A stretch of DNA of 64,000 bases from Chloroflexota bacterium (GTDB lineage Bacteria; Chloroflexota; Ktedonobacteria; Ktedonobacterales; Ktedonobacteraceae). Position numbers and translations under genes: made by a program. This document shows positions 1 through 8,407 of the stretch, in pieces; the first letter of the stretch is position 1, and each line of letters starts with the position of its first letter. The notes under the pieces were generated by a model. It was not told the DNA's origin. It saw nothing but the letters and a program-made list of their open reading frames with translations, and made no database searches. The stretch is taken from assembly GCA_005881495.1 (NCBI GenBank), contig VBHI01000220.1, positions 1 to 64,000 on the forward strand, written 5' to 3'.

Positions 1-661
1 AGAAATAGCCATCATTTTGGCGTTTTTGGATATATTCTGTGATACGTTTGCGTCCATTGACGATCTTATCCGCGAGAATGTACGCTGCCTGCGGATGCGT
101 GTAAATCAGCAAAATAGCCAGGCGAGCATAGTCACTTTGTGAAGTAAACCCGTCGTAAAAGCCACCAGCCAAACGACGTAAAATCGTCTCATCATCGAGT
201 GGTACGCCATTCTGCAAATCCAGTTCAAGCTGCTCAATAACTGGACGTAGCATAGAGTGGGGGCCATAGTGCTGGATAATCGCTGAAAGCAAATCATCTT
301 TGCTATGAAAATGCCAGCATAATGCTCCTCGTGTCACCCCGGCTTCTGTGGCTATATCTTCCAGGGTTGCTGCAGAGACGCCAGAGCGTGCGAATATGCG
401 TACAGCAGCTTCAAGGATTGCCAGGCGCGTGTCATGCGTCGGAATATGATCAAGCAGACCTCGATTCACTAACTCCGTTCGTAATTCTTCTTTTCCTCCG
501 GTAAAATGATAGTAGAAGGCCGGTCGCGAGAGATCTGCTAACTTGATAATCTCTTCTATGGTAATTTCATCGAAGGGACAATCTTCAGTTAACATTTTTG
601 CGGCCTGAATCAGGCGTTCTTTTCCTGTGCATTTCCCTTTATGGAGTTGGTGTTCTGTCAT
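1..661 (-). CDS. Transcriptional regulator with two tandem TetR DNA-binding domains (3' end outside window)
   Basis: The minus-strand frame is open from an ATG at 661 to the window edge, 220 codons without a stop, so the C-terminus is missing. Residues about 13-65 form one TetR-type helix-turn-helix (AAKMLTED, then the recognition-helix motif FYYHFTGGKEEL). Residues about 78-130 form a second (AILEAAVRIFARSG, then LCWHFHSKDDLL). Most TetR proteins carry one such domain followed by a ligand-binding helical domain. The part visible after the second HTH looks like the start of that C-terminal domain. Probably a repressor of a neighbouring operon; ligand and targets are unknown. It is divergent from the zinc-ribbon gene at 983, so the 321-bp space between them is the natural place for an operator. 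Confidence 0.85.
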   Translation of the reverse strand, partial: MTEHQLHKGKCTGKERLIQAAKMLTEDCPFDEITIEEIIKLADLSRPAFYYHFTGGKEELRTELVNRGLLDHIPTHDTRLAILEAAVRIFARSGVSAATLEDIATEAGVTRGALCWHFHSKDDLLSAIIQHYGPHSMLRPVIEQLELDLQNGVPLDDETILRRLAGGFYDGFTSQSDYARLAILLIYTHPQAAYILADKIVNGRKRITEYIQKRQNDGYF

Positions 662-982
662 TGATCTTCGCAATCAGTTGTTTTGTACTTTAGTAGGAAA
701 AATAACTATACCAAACAGTAGCTGTGTTAAGCATAGTAAAGGTCTGAGAAAAAGTCAATAGGCACGAGGCATTTCGATGGGTGGCAGCGTTTATTTCTAT
801 GTAAGCGTTAAAAGTGGTTGGGTTGAGGTAAGCAATAGGTACAGTTGAAATAAGCTATACGTACTATAGAAAGTGACGTTACTTGACGGAACAATGAGTA
901 TAGGATACCTTTATACCTATAAATTCTGATCGTTTGTTGGTGCAAATTTTGCAGACTCTTTTTTAGGAGGGGTTTCTTCGCA
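662..982. other. Divergent intergenic region between TetR-like gene and zinc-ribbon gene
   Basis: No coding frame could be supported here. The region is AT-rich and must hold the promoters of both flanking genes. I could not assign convincing -35/-10 pairs. AGGAGGGG at 966-973 is the ribosome site of the gene at 983. Confidence 0.5.
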
Positions 983-2347
983 ATGCAATGTTCTTTTTGT
1001 GGTTCCCCCTTAAAGGAAGATGCTCGTTACTGCAATCAGTGCGGAACCCTTGTTGCATCGCATCCTTTCAGTCCTAAGTCATCATCTGCGGTTAGAACGT
1101 CCGATACAACGGATAGGACTAGCCGTGAACAGATTGCACAGCAGCCTAATCGAACTTCCCGGCGTTTGCAAGATGAGCCACCTTCGTGGTTGAGCTTTTT
1201 GGAAAGTGGACTGCGCGGTAAAGTACCATCTGGTGGATTAGCGTCGGAGCGTCAAGAGAGGCCGTCAACAGCAAATGCAAAAAATGAATCTTCGCCCATG
1301 GAGATACATGAATTTGTAGATGATGTCCCACAGCCTGAAAACCCAGCGCCAGAACCGGTGCAGCGTGCGAATACACAGGTACGAGAATTACGCGTGAAGG
1401 TCTGGGATCAAAAAGAACCCGCGATACCCACTGCCAATGGGTTGAGGAATGAAGATGAATTCGAAGATTTACCTACCGGACCACTGGTAGCTGTTTCATC
1501 AAACGGGTTAAATCAGCATCATACGAGTCCTCCAACTCCAGGGAAAGTAGCTCCTACTCGTTCTGACGAGGTAGAGTTTGTTGATACCATGCCACTGGCA
1601 ATACCAATGGGGGAGAAACCCATGGTTACGCCCGGGCCAGTGGACGAACCAATGCGGCAGCAAGAAGAGTTTTCGGGACAACAGCTCGGAACCTCCGATC
1701 ACTCAAGTTACCAGAATTTTTCGACGGCTTCGCCGCTTGCAAGTGAAGTAAGACAAGCGCCACCTTCACAGTCCGTTGTACCCCCTGTCCAACGCACCAG
1801 GCGTCGTGAGAATCGTAAGCCGCTGGTAATTATGCTGGTGGTACTCTTATGTTTTGTGGTATTTGGTGGATTAGGAATTTGGATCATCCTGGTTCAGCCG
1901 TTTTCCGTGCCTGGAATTACACAGCCGCAGCAGAGTTTCAGTAATAACCAGCTTGGTTTCTCGCTGCTCTATCCCAGTGGTTGGCAATCACAGATTGACA
2001 AGGGTAAAGCAACAGTACATTTTTATGATAGTAGTCACACTGCCCAGGTGGATATCGTCGTGGGAGCCGCGCCCGGTGGCGACACCGGTACATATTTGCA
2101 ACAAAAGGCGAACCAGCTTGGTCTGACGGGAACAAAAAACTCGTCAACATCCTTTGGTGGGACGTCCTGGCAACAAATTCAGGGAAATGTACTGTTAAAG
2201 GGAGCGAGCTACACCGAGACCCTAGTAACGACTACTCATAAGAATAGCATGTATACTATTATGCTGTTGGCACCCCAGACTACATATGAGCAGGAAGATC
2301 AAATAGTATTCTCAAAAATGTTTGCGTCATTTCAGTTTTTGGCATGA
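983..2347 (+). CDS. Zinc-ribbon, single-pass membrane protein of unknown function
   Basis: 454 aa. The N-terminus is a zinc ribbon with cysteines at 3, 6, 17 and 20 (CSFC and CNQC pairs). Residues about 25-275 are low-complexity, rich in P, Q, E and S, and likely disordered. One hydrophobic helix lies at about 279-305 after an arginine-rich stretch, so the zinc ribbon should be cytoplasmic. The last 145 residues are outside and resemble a small alpha/beta domain of the PsbP/DUF type (FSLLYPSGW near its start). The start is supported by AGGAGGGG ten bases upstream. The architecture of ribbon, linker, helix and extracytoplasmic domain is common in Chloroflexota proteins of unknown role. No function is claimed. 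Confidence 0.75.
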   Translation: MQCSFCGSPLKEDARYCNQCGTLVASHPFSPKSSSAVRTSDTTDRTSREQIAQQPNRTSRRLQDEPPSWLSFLESGLRGKVPSGGLASERQERPSTANAKNESSPMEIHEFVDDVPQPENPAPEPVQRANTQVRELRVKVWDQKEPAIPTANGLRNEDEFEDLPTGPLVAVSSNGLNQHHTSPPTPGKVAPTRSDEVEFVDTMPLAIPMGEKPMVTPGPVDEPMRQQEEFSGQQLGTSDHSSYQNFSTASPLASEVRQAPPSQSVVPPVQRTRRRENRKPLVIMLVVLLCFVVFGGLGIWIILVQPFSVPGITQPQQSFSNNQLGFSLLYPSGWQSQIDKGKATVHFYDSSHTAQVDIVVGAAPGGDTGTYLQQKANQLGLTGTKNSSTSFGGTSWQQIQGNVLLKGASYTETLVTTTHKNSMYTIMLLAPQTTYEQEDQIVFSKMFASFQFLA

Positions 2348-2535
2348 CCCGCCTGTTCGCCTGTTTGCCTGTCCACTTGTTCATAAAAGCGCCCATTGTG
2401 GTATACTATGCGCGAATAAAAGATACTCAACAAACTACGCTCTCCAGGCTGGTATGGGTAGGGTAAAGAAAATCCACTGAAGAGAAAGAAAGGAGGGCGC
2501 GGCAGAGAAACTGGCTGCGCTTGGAAAATAGAACC

Positions 2536-2883
2536 ATGGACGACATTCGCTTTGAACGACATTTTCGTACTCCATACTCGGAAGGTTATTACATTATGCA
2601 AGGTAGTAGCTTACAGAGTAACAATCGTCTGGGTACAGTCGATATTCATTTTACGACAACCGCGGTTCATGGAACGCTTATTTTAGAGCGGGAATTGGAA
2701 GAGGCTGACTTAACCAAACTTATTGAGCAGATTGATGAAGATCTTGTACTATCTGCTGATATGCCACGCGATGATTTTCTGGTCAGTGTCTACGTTGGCA
2801 AAGACGTTGGTTTCTATAGCGATGAATATTTTGCCGAGGAGAACGAAAACGGCACTGGCTTCGAAGAAGAGGAAGAGGAATAG
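2536..2883 (+). CDS. Small acidic conserved hypothetical protein
   Basis: About 115 aa from the ATG at 2536; a TTG at 2521 in the same frame would give 120 aa. Neither start is ideally spaced from the AGGAGGG at 2491-2497. The protein has no transmembrane segment. It has a central strand-rich part (TVDIHFTT, GTLILEREL) and ends in a run of glutamates. I do not recognise a family. A possible promoter with a TATACT box at 2402-2407 lies in the gap after the preceding gene. The gene converges on the response regulator with only 33 bp between stops. Confidence 0.6.
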   Translation: MDDIRFERHFRTPYSEGYYIMQGSSLQSNNRLGTVDIHFTTTAVHGTLILERELEEADLTKLIEQIDEDLVLSADMPRDDFLVSVYVGKDVGFYSDEYFAEENENGTGFEEEEEE

Positions 2884-2916
2884 AATAATAGCCCATCCTT
2901 GTCCCTTCATTACGTT

Positions 2917-3567
2917 CTAGTCTTCTAGCAGACCGCGCCGCATGGCATATTTGACGAGTTCAGCGCGGCTGTGGAGGTTGAGCTTATCCATAACATGGGT
3001 GCGATGGGTATCTACTGTTTTTGGACTGATTACCAGACGCTCCGCAATCTGGTTATTGGTGTAGCCCTCAGCAACTAATTTTAAAATTTCTCTTTCCCGC
3101 TCGGTCAGGCTACTATAACTATCTTTTTCTTCGCCACTGCGTACGCGTTGCAGATAATCTCCAACCATGACGGATTGCGCAGTTGGTGAGAGATAAAATT
3201 GGCCACTACGTATAACGTGTAACGCTGTGATGAGTTCAGTATCTGCGGCTTCTTTGAGCATATAGCCAGAAGCGCCAGCACGTAACGCCTGGAAAACATA
3301 CTCTTCATTTTCGTGCATAGTGAGTACAAGTACCTTTATTTCTGGTAACAATTTTTTGATTTGTCGTGTTGCTTCGATGCCGTTCATGTCAGGCATAGTG
3401 ATATCCATGAGTATGATATCTGGCAGAAGGCGTTGTGCCTCTTGAATGGCCTGGCGACCATCTTGCGCTTCACCGACCACCTCCATATCTGGCTGGGCGT
3501 TCAGCATCATTTTTAGCCCCGCACGTAAAATTGTATGGTCGTCAGCCAGTAATATATGTATATTCAT
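2917..3567 (-). CDS. NarL/LiaR-type response regulator
   Basis: 216 aa from the ATG at 3567, chosen because family members begin with a short strand leading into ADDH; an ATG at 3594 would add nine residues. The receiver domain has the acidic pair D9-D10, phospho-acceptor D55 in LMDITMP, and the conserved lysine in GYMLKEA. The C-terminus is a LuxR-type helix-turn-helix (LTEREREIL, then NNQIAERLVISPKTVDTH). It follows the histidine kinase gene on the same strand by about 40 bp, so the two form a two-component operon. The target genes are not evident from the sequence. Confidence 0.93.
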   Translation of the reverse strand: MNIHILLADDHTILRAGLKMMLNAQPDMEVVGEAQDGRQAIQEAQRLLPDIILMDITMPDMNGIEATRQIKKLLPEIKVLVLTMHENEEYVFQALRAGASGYMLKEAADTELITALHVIRSGQFYLSPTAQSVMVGDYLQRVRSGEEKDSYSSLTEREREILKLVAEGYTNNQIAERLVISPKTVDTHRTHVMDKLNLHSRAELVKYAMRRGLLED

Positions 3568-3608
3568 TGATGAGAATGAGTTCCTGTCTTTCATAAGATT
3601 GCCGGTGT

Positions 3609-4718
3609 CTACGATATTATATGTTCAGGTCGGATACCATTTTTATGAATTGGTTTGTCTATCGGAGAGAGGGGTATACGAACCTCAATCGTTGTACCGT
3701 GCCCAATAATAGAATGTATATCTAACGAACCATCGAGTAGAACCGCTCGCTCATTCATCCCGGCCAACCCTAAACCACGTTCCTGGTCGGGGGTTTTGTG
3801 TAAAGTACCTACATTAAACCCGATGCCATCATCTGTAATGGTGACATAGACGGCATCTGCGTGCTCTTTTACAGTGACGATTACCTTATGCGCATTGGCG
3901 TGGCGCGCGGTGTTGGTTAAAGATTCCTGGACTATTCTATAGAGAGCTGTTTCCACCTCAGGAGGTAATCGCTGTTTGAAGTTTTGCGCGACGAACTCAA
4001 CTGCAATTGAGCACTTCTGTTGATATTCTTTAATGTACCAGCGCAGCGCGGGAAGTAACCCTAAGTCATCGAGGGCACTTGGGCGCAGATCAATGCTCAG
4101 GTTGCGGATGGCGCGCAAGGTCTGATGTGCCAGCATACGCGTATCGGCGATACGGTCGCGGGCTTCCTGTGTTGTAATCGATTCTTCAAGTATTGCCAGG
4201 CTAATAAGTAACGAGGTGAGCACCTGACTGGTCTCATCATGAAGTTCGCGCGCGATGCGTTTGCGTTCTTGTTCCTGGGCGTTGATAATCTGGCTGGCCC
4301 GCAGTCGTGTCGCATCATCAATCGCTTCGAGCATCATATTGAGGGTGCTGGCGAGTTGATCGGCCTCGAGGTCGACGCCGGTCATTGGCGCTCGTAACGA
4401 ACGTTCGCCTGCCTGGACGCGGTTCATGACCCTACCCAGGTCTTTAAGGGGGCGAAATGCAACCTGGAGGACAACAAAATTGAGAGCTATGCTGACGAAC
4501 CAGCCAACAACAATGAAAATGGCCAGAGAGGCAGGCGTTGCCAGAGCCTGGCGAGAGTTGTGGAGATTCGAGGCAAGCCAGGTTCCACCTGTGGCACCGA
4601 CGAAGATAATCAAACTATTAGCGAAAAGCACTTTATAGAAGACTGGCAGGCTCAGCAAAGGTCTGAGTATTTTCGGTATGCGACGGCTTTCATGTAATCT
4701 GGTATCGGTATGAATCAT
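3609..4718 (-). CDS. Membrane sensor histidine kinase (HisKA_3 type)
   Basis: 369 aa from the ATG at 4718. A longer open frame reaches 4847, but a good promoter lies inside that extension (4764-4792), which rules it out. The N-terminus has two hydrophobic helices (about 28-45 and 65-90) with almost no periplasmic loop. A HAMP-like linker follows, then the dimerisation/phosphotransfer helix with RELHDE, the His being the phosphorylation site. The C-terminus is a GHKL ATPase domain with the N-box (RIVQESLTN), DDGIGF and GLGLAGMNERA. The short loop between the helices fits intramembrane sensing as in LiaS-type kinases, which usually report envelope stress. It should phosphorylate the regulator at 2917-3567. 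Confidence 0.92.
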   Translation of the reverse strand: MIHTDTRLHESRRIPKILRPLLSLPVFYKVLFANSLIIFVGATGGTWLASNLHNSRQALATPASLAIFIVVGWFVSIALNFVVLQVAFRPLKDLGRVMNRVQAGERSLRAPMTGVDLEADQLASTLNMMLEAIDDATRLRASQIINAQEQERKRIARELHDETSQVLTSLLISLAILEESITTQEARDRIADTRMLAHQTLRAIRNLSIDLRPSALDDLGLLPALRWYIKEYQQKCSIAVEFVAQNFKQRLPPEVETALYRIVQESLTNTARHANAHKVIVTVKEHADAVYVTITDDGIGFNVGTLHKTPDQERGLGLAGMNERAVLLDGSLDIHSIIGHGTTIEVRIPLSPIDKPIHKNGIRPEHIIS

Positions 4719-4763
4719 GATGTTTTTCTCTTTGAAGAAGTATGGTATGCAAGCGACATTATC

Positions 4764-4792
4764 ATTGTAGCTGTACCAAGGAAAGGTGTCAA
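4764..4792 (-). promoter_or_regulatory. Sigma-70 type promoter of the two-component operon
   Basis: On the minus strand a perfect TTGACA (4792-4787) is followed after 17 bases by TACAAT (4769-4764). Transcription would begin near 4757, giving a leader of about 39 bases before the kinase ATG at 4718. Confidence 0.7.
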
Positions 4793-4847
4793 ATGAGATG
4801 GGTAAATAGATGAGCTTCATAAGTAGCAGAGGATAAGCTGGCGGCAT

Positions 4848-5196
4848 TTTCTCTTGAGAAGATGCAACGTATCTTGAAAATCAGGTGTGTACAATATAAA
4901 AATAGGGTATGCACCTGATGCTGGTATACATGTGAGTAAGTATGCTTAGGAATAACAATCCAGGTCAGGCTATGTACTCTTCTCATTTGAGTACGAAGTA
5001 CATTACAATTAGAGAGAGGATTGTTTCTTCTTGCGATGAAGAAAGTATGTTCTCCCCCAGTTTTCTTGTGGGGGTACCAGCCTTTTCGTGAGTATGATAT
5101 AATCTGCCACAAAGAATGAGGACTTTTGCGACCAGGCTTATTTATTTTTCTGACCTGGTTTAACAACGAGGCATAATCCTTATTAGAGGAGGGAAT
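4848..5196. other. Intergenic region upstream of the bc-complex operon
   Basis: No gene is supported. A TATAAT box lies at 5098-5103 without a clear -35 at the usual spacing. A small hairpin (CCCCCA at 5054-5059 with TGGGGG at 5069-5074) lies just upstream of it. AGAGGAGGG at 5186-5194 is the ribosome site of the cytochrome b gene. Confidence 0.45.
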
Positions 5197-6003
5197 GTGA
5201 GCTCTACTAGCAACAAAAGCTTACTCGACACGATGACCCAGAAGATGGTCGAGAGTCAAGTTTGGCGTTCAATTTTTCGCCACGGCTATCCCGATACCCC
5301 TCTGAACCAGTCGCTAGTCATGATGGGGAATGTATTTCTGCACTTGCATCCCGTCAAAGTCAGCCGCCAGGCAATGAAAATCACCTATACCTGGTGTATG
5401 GGCGGCATCTCATTTTTCTTATTCCTGCTGCTGACGCTCACGGGTGTTTTTCTGATGTTCTTCTACATCCCTGAAACCCACGTAGCTTATCAAAATATCA
5501 ACCAAATAGATAGCGCCGTCTCATTCGGCAACCTGGTGCGTAATATGCATCGTTGGGCGGCTCACCTGATGGTTGTTTCGGTAACATTGCATATGGTGCG
5601 CGTCTTCTATCATGGCGCATACAAGCCCCCCAGAGAGTTCAACTGGCTGGTCGGTGTGGGGCTCTTCTTCGTCACGCTCTTCTTGAGTTTCACCGGCTAT
5701 CTGCTACCGTGGGACCAGATCGCTATTTGGGCTATCACGGTAGGTACGAACCTGGCGCCTTATACGCCTATCTTAGGAGACACTGTCTACAAAGTGATGG
5801 TTGGTGGTTCCAGTGTGGCTCAGCCGACATTGATCCGCTTCTACGTCGCTCACGTGATACTGCTGCCACTCGCTGCCGCGCTGTTGATGGCCGTGCACTT
5901 CTGGCGAATCCGTAAGGATGGTGGTGAAGCTGGTCCTCCGCCTCCCTCTCGTCGTGAAATTGAAACTCGTGCAGAGCGATCCACGGTTGGTGCTGCTCGC
6001 TAG
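5197..6003 (+). CDS. Cytochrome b, N-terminal (b6-like) subunit of a bc-type complex
   Basis: 268 aa from a GTG preceded by AGGAGGG at ideal spacing. This is the haem-binding half of cytochrome b. It has four transmembrane helices, with haem-ligand histidines in helix B (HRWAAH and LHMV) and helix D (VAHVILL and AVHFWR). The Qo-site region GYLLPWDQIA is also present. Length and split match b6/QcrB-like proteins rather than the long mitochondrial type. It is the first gene of a five-gene operon whose next member supplies the C-terminal half. Acts in the membrane as quinol:electron-acceptor oxidoreductase, very likely with menaquinol. Confidence 0.95.
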   Translation: MSSTSNKSLLDTMTQKMVESQVWRSIFRHGYPDTPLNQSLVMMGNVFLHLHPVKVSRQAMKITYTWCMGGISFFLFLLLTLTGVFLMFFYIPETHVAYQNINQIDSAVSFGNLVRNMHRWAAHLMVVSVTLHMVRVFYHGAYKPPREFNWLVGVGLFFVTLFLSFTGYLLPWDQIAIWAITVGTNLAPYTPILGDTVYKVMVGGSSVAQPTLIRFYVAHVILLPLAAALLMAVHFWRIRKDGGEAGPPPPSRREIETRAERSTVGAAR

Positions 6004-6076
6004 TAATTGGGATGTCTCTCCCGTATGGTGTGTATTCTAATTCCTACGGAACTATGAGTGAGGAGATACCGAAACT

Positions 6077-6619
6077 ATGTCAATTGAACAGAAAGAACCA
6101 GGAGGGGAAACGCAGGCTGCAGCGACTCAGCGACGGTATCGCACGCTTGCAGTTGTCAGACAGGAGGCCATCACTCGCGTGGAGAAGCCGCTCGAAGATT
6201 CGGTCTTTGTCTGGCCCCACCTGATGGTGCGAGAGTTTTTCGCCGCGGCGATTGTCACGGTGATGGTCACCTTACTGTCGCTGCAGATCAATGCGCCTTT
6301 AGAGGCGCCTGCTAACCCAAATGTGACGCCAAATCCGGCAAAGGCCCCCTGGTATTTCCTGGGGCTGCAGGAATTGCTGCACTACTTCCCGCCAACCACT
6401 GGTGGAGTACTCGTTCCGGGCCTGGTGCTGACTGCTCTTGCTATACTGCCCTACGTTGACCGCAACCCCAGTCGCGCTTATGCTGACCGGAAGGTGGCTA
6501 TTGTTACATTTACCATGTTTCTCATCTTCTGGGCAGTGGTCACGTTATCCGGCAGTTTCTTCCGTGGCCCTGGTTGGCTATGGGTATGGCCCTGGGTTCA
6601 TATGTACTTCAACTTGTAG
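6077..6619 (+). CDS. Cytochrome b C-terminal (subunit IV-like) of the bc-type complex
   Basis: 180 aa. After a soluble N-terminal arm of about 50 residues come three hydrophobic helices. The Qo motif reads [13 protein letters not shown], that is, APWY where many quinol oxidoreductases have PEWY; this variant is familiar in menaquinol-type QcrC/subunit IV proteins. The gene lies 73 bp after the b6-like gene and 36 bp before the Rieske gene on the same strand. Together with the preceding subunit it makes the complete cytochrome b core. AGGAGA sits just before the ATG region. Confidence 0.92.
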   Translation: MSIEQKEPGGETQAAATQRRYRTLAVVRQEAITRVEKPLEDSVFVWPHLMVREFFAAAIVTVMVTLLSLQINAPLEAPANPNVTPNPAKAPWYFLGLQELLHYFPPTTGGVLVPGLVLTALAILPYVDRNPSRAYADRKVAIVTFTMFLIFWAVVTLSGSFFRGPGWLWVWPWVHMYFNL

Positions 6620-6655
6620 CCACATATAGCCACAGGCAAGACTGAGAGGACGACG

Positions 6656-7351
6656 TTGATTTCTGATGATATAAATAGACCGCAAATCACGCCGCAGCAA
6701 TATGAGGTGCTGCACGGCGGCGGCGCTGAAGCGGCGGAGATTGCCAAAGAGCGCTTGTCGCGGCGGCGTTTCCTGCGGCGGTCAATGCTGGCCGTGTGGG
6801 GCCTGTCGGGGACCGCCGCTGTAGCAGGCTCATTGTATATGCTGTATCCTAACCTGGCAGGTCAGTTTGGTTCTGCTCTGAATGTTGGCAAGAAAGCGGA
6901 TTTTCCGGCTGTCACGCCGGATAATTTCAAACTGAATCAAGCTGGCGTTTTCTACCGGCAGAGCGCGAAGACCTATGTGGTGCACCTGGCCAAGAATACC
7001 CAGTTTCTGTTGAGCGGCAGCAATCTTACAGATCAATTGGATGCGGAATCGGTGGTAAAAGATGCCGATGGCTCTTATTGGATTGCCCTCTACCAGCGCT
7101 GTGTCCACCTGGGATGTACCGTGCCATTCCGTGATAGTTGTGTCAGTTTCAAATGCCCTTGCCATGGTTCACACTATAACGTGACTGGAGAATGGCTCGA
7201 TGGGCCGGCCCCAAAGAGTCTGGATCGCTTCCTTATCGCCTTCACCGGGGAGGACGTCACTGTGGATACCGGTACGATCAATACCAAGGTGCCGCATCCT
7301 GACCAGACGACGCGATTGATCCCGGTCCCAGGTGTAGAATGCAGTGTATAG
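6656..7351 (+). CDS. Rieske iron-sulfur subunit of the bc-type complex
   Basis: 231 aa, starting at TTG 6656 with GAGAGGA six bases upstream. A twin-arginine-like or anchor segment (RRRFLRRSMLAVWGLSG) precedes the soluble domain, consistent with Tat-dependent membrane insertion of a folded FeS protein. The 2Fe-2S ligands are in CVHLGC and CPCHGSHY; the second cysteine of each box can form the usual disulfide. DGPAPKSLDRF closes the fold. It takes electrons from quinol at the Qo site of the two cytochrome b proteins and passes them to the cytochrome c encoded next. Confidence 0.95.
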   Translation: MISDDINRPQITPQQYEVLHGGGAEAAEIAKERLSRRRFLRRSMLAVWGLSGTAAVAGSLYMLYPNLAGQFGSALNVGKKADFPAVTPDNFKLNQAGVFYRQSAKTYVVHLAKNTQFLLSGSNLTDQLDAESVVKDADGSYWIALYQRCVHLGCTVPFRDSCVSFKCPCHGSHYNVTGEWLDGPAPKSLDRFLIAFTGEDVTVDTGTINTKVPHPDQTTRLIPVPGVECSV

Positions 7352-7402
7352 TATAGGGGGATTCGTGCCTGCGAATGCCCTTATGTTAAAGGTTGTGTTT
7401 TT

Positions 7403-8380
7403 ATGATAGATCCAATTCAGATCGCAATAGGCTTTCTTGTCCTCGTGGTAGCCGTGGGTGCATTGCTCTTCGTGTTCTATTCACGCACCAATGCTGTGGA
7501 AAAAACGGGGTATGGAACGCTGGTTATGCTGGCTATCGTCTCTCTGGTGATCCCAATTTTATGGATCGTTGATAGCAACAACCAGGCAGCGGCAAAAGCT
7601 GAACAGCACGCCACCTCCGTGCAGCGTGGTGTCGTGCTTTACTCAACATATTGTTATCAGTGTCATGGAACCAGGGGGCAGGGTCATATCGGCCCGAAGC
7701 TGAATAATAACCCTGCTGTCAATGGTTTAACCGATGACGACCTGGTGCGCATCATTAGCGGCGGTGTCTATGACACGGCTGATCTGGCCAAACCCATCAT
7801 GCCCGCCTGGAGTGATGTTTTTGGGGGGCCTTTGACTAATAATGACATTCAATATCTATTTGATCTCATTCGTTCATCTGACCCGGCCTATCAGCAGAAA
7901 AATGGCTTGAGTGGCGGTAATGGCTTTGTCCAGGTACCAATCTACCTTCAGTCGAACAGTCCTACAGGATATCAGACAGCTGTCGCGCAAGAATCCACCG
8001 GTGCTTTTGGCGCTCCCGTTGATATGACCCATAAAAAGGCTGTGACGGTAGATATTGTAGCGCCTCCTCCAGGAGCAACATGTACGCCCGCCTGCTATGC
8101 GATAACCAATTTGAAAGTGAAAGTAGGCACTGTCATTACCTGGGTGAACAAGAGTACAACGCCGCACACCGTTTCAGCGATTGAGGGGACAGATGTCAGC
8201 AACATCAAAGTTGCGAAGAATATCTTCGACTCAGGCCTGACCACACCTATTAATCCGGGAGGAACATATACCTACACAGTAGCCGCGAATGCCTATACCT
8301 TCAACCCGTCAACGCATGCGGTTATCTATTACTGCCAGTTTCACCCTTCGATGCTGGCTGAACTGACGATAGTTCAATAA
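7403..8380 (+). CDS. Membrane-anchored cytochrome c fused to a cupredoxin (plastocyanin-like) domain
   Basis: 325 aa. Two hydrophobic helices at about 4-25 and 38-57 anchor the protein. A c-type haem domain follows with CYQCH at about residues 83-87 and a methionine candidate in PIMPAW. The last 100 residues form a blue-copper fold. VGTVITWVN is followed by a histidine in TPHTVS, and the loop CQFHPSML gives Cys, His and Met, so the full type-1 copper set (His-Cys-His-Met) is present. Haem and copper in one chain, directly after the Rieske gene, suggest that it carries electrons from the bc complex onward, the copper domain being a built-in mobile carrier or docking site. The electron path is inferred. 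Confidence 0.9.
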   Translation: MIDPIQIAIGFLVLVVAVGALLFVFYSRTNAVEKTGYGTLVMLAIVSLVIPILWIVDSNNQAAAKAEQHATSVQRGVVLYSTYCYQCHGTRGQGHIGPKLNNNPAVNGLTDDDLVRIISGGVYDTADLAKPIMPAWSDVFGGPLTNNDIQYLFDLIRSSDPAYQQKNGLSGGNGFVQVPIYLQSNSPTGYQTAVAQESTGAFGAPVDMTHKKAVTVDIVAPPPGATCTPACYAITNLKVKVGTVITWVNKSTTPHTVSAIEGTDVSNIKVAKNIFDSGLTTPINPGGTYTYTVAANAYTFNPSTHAVIYYCQFHPSMLAELTIVQ

Positions 8381-8407
8381 ATTAAGCTGTCGAAAAGGAT
8401 TGCTTCT

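Noticed and set aside
3609..4847. Longer histidine kinase starting at 4847
   Set aside because: A TTGACA-17-TACAAT promoter at 4764-4792 lies inside the extension, so the start must be at 4718.
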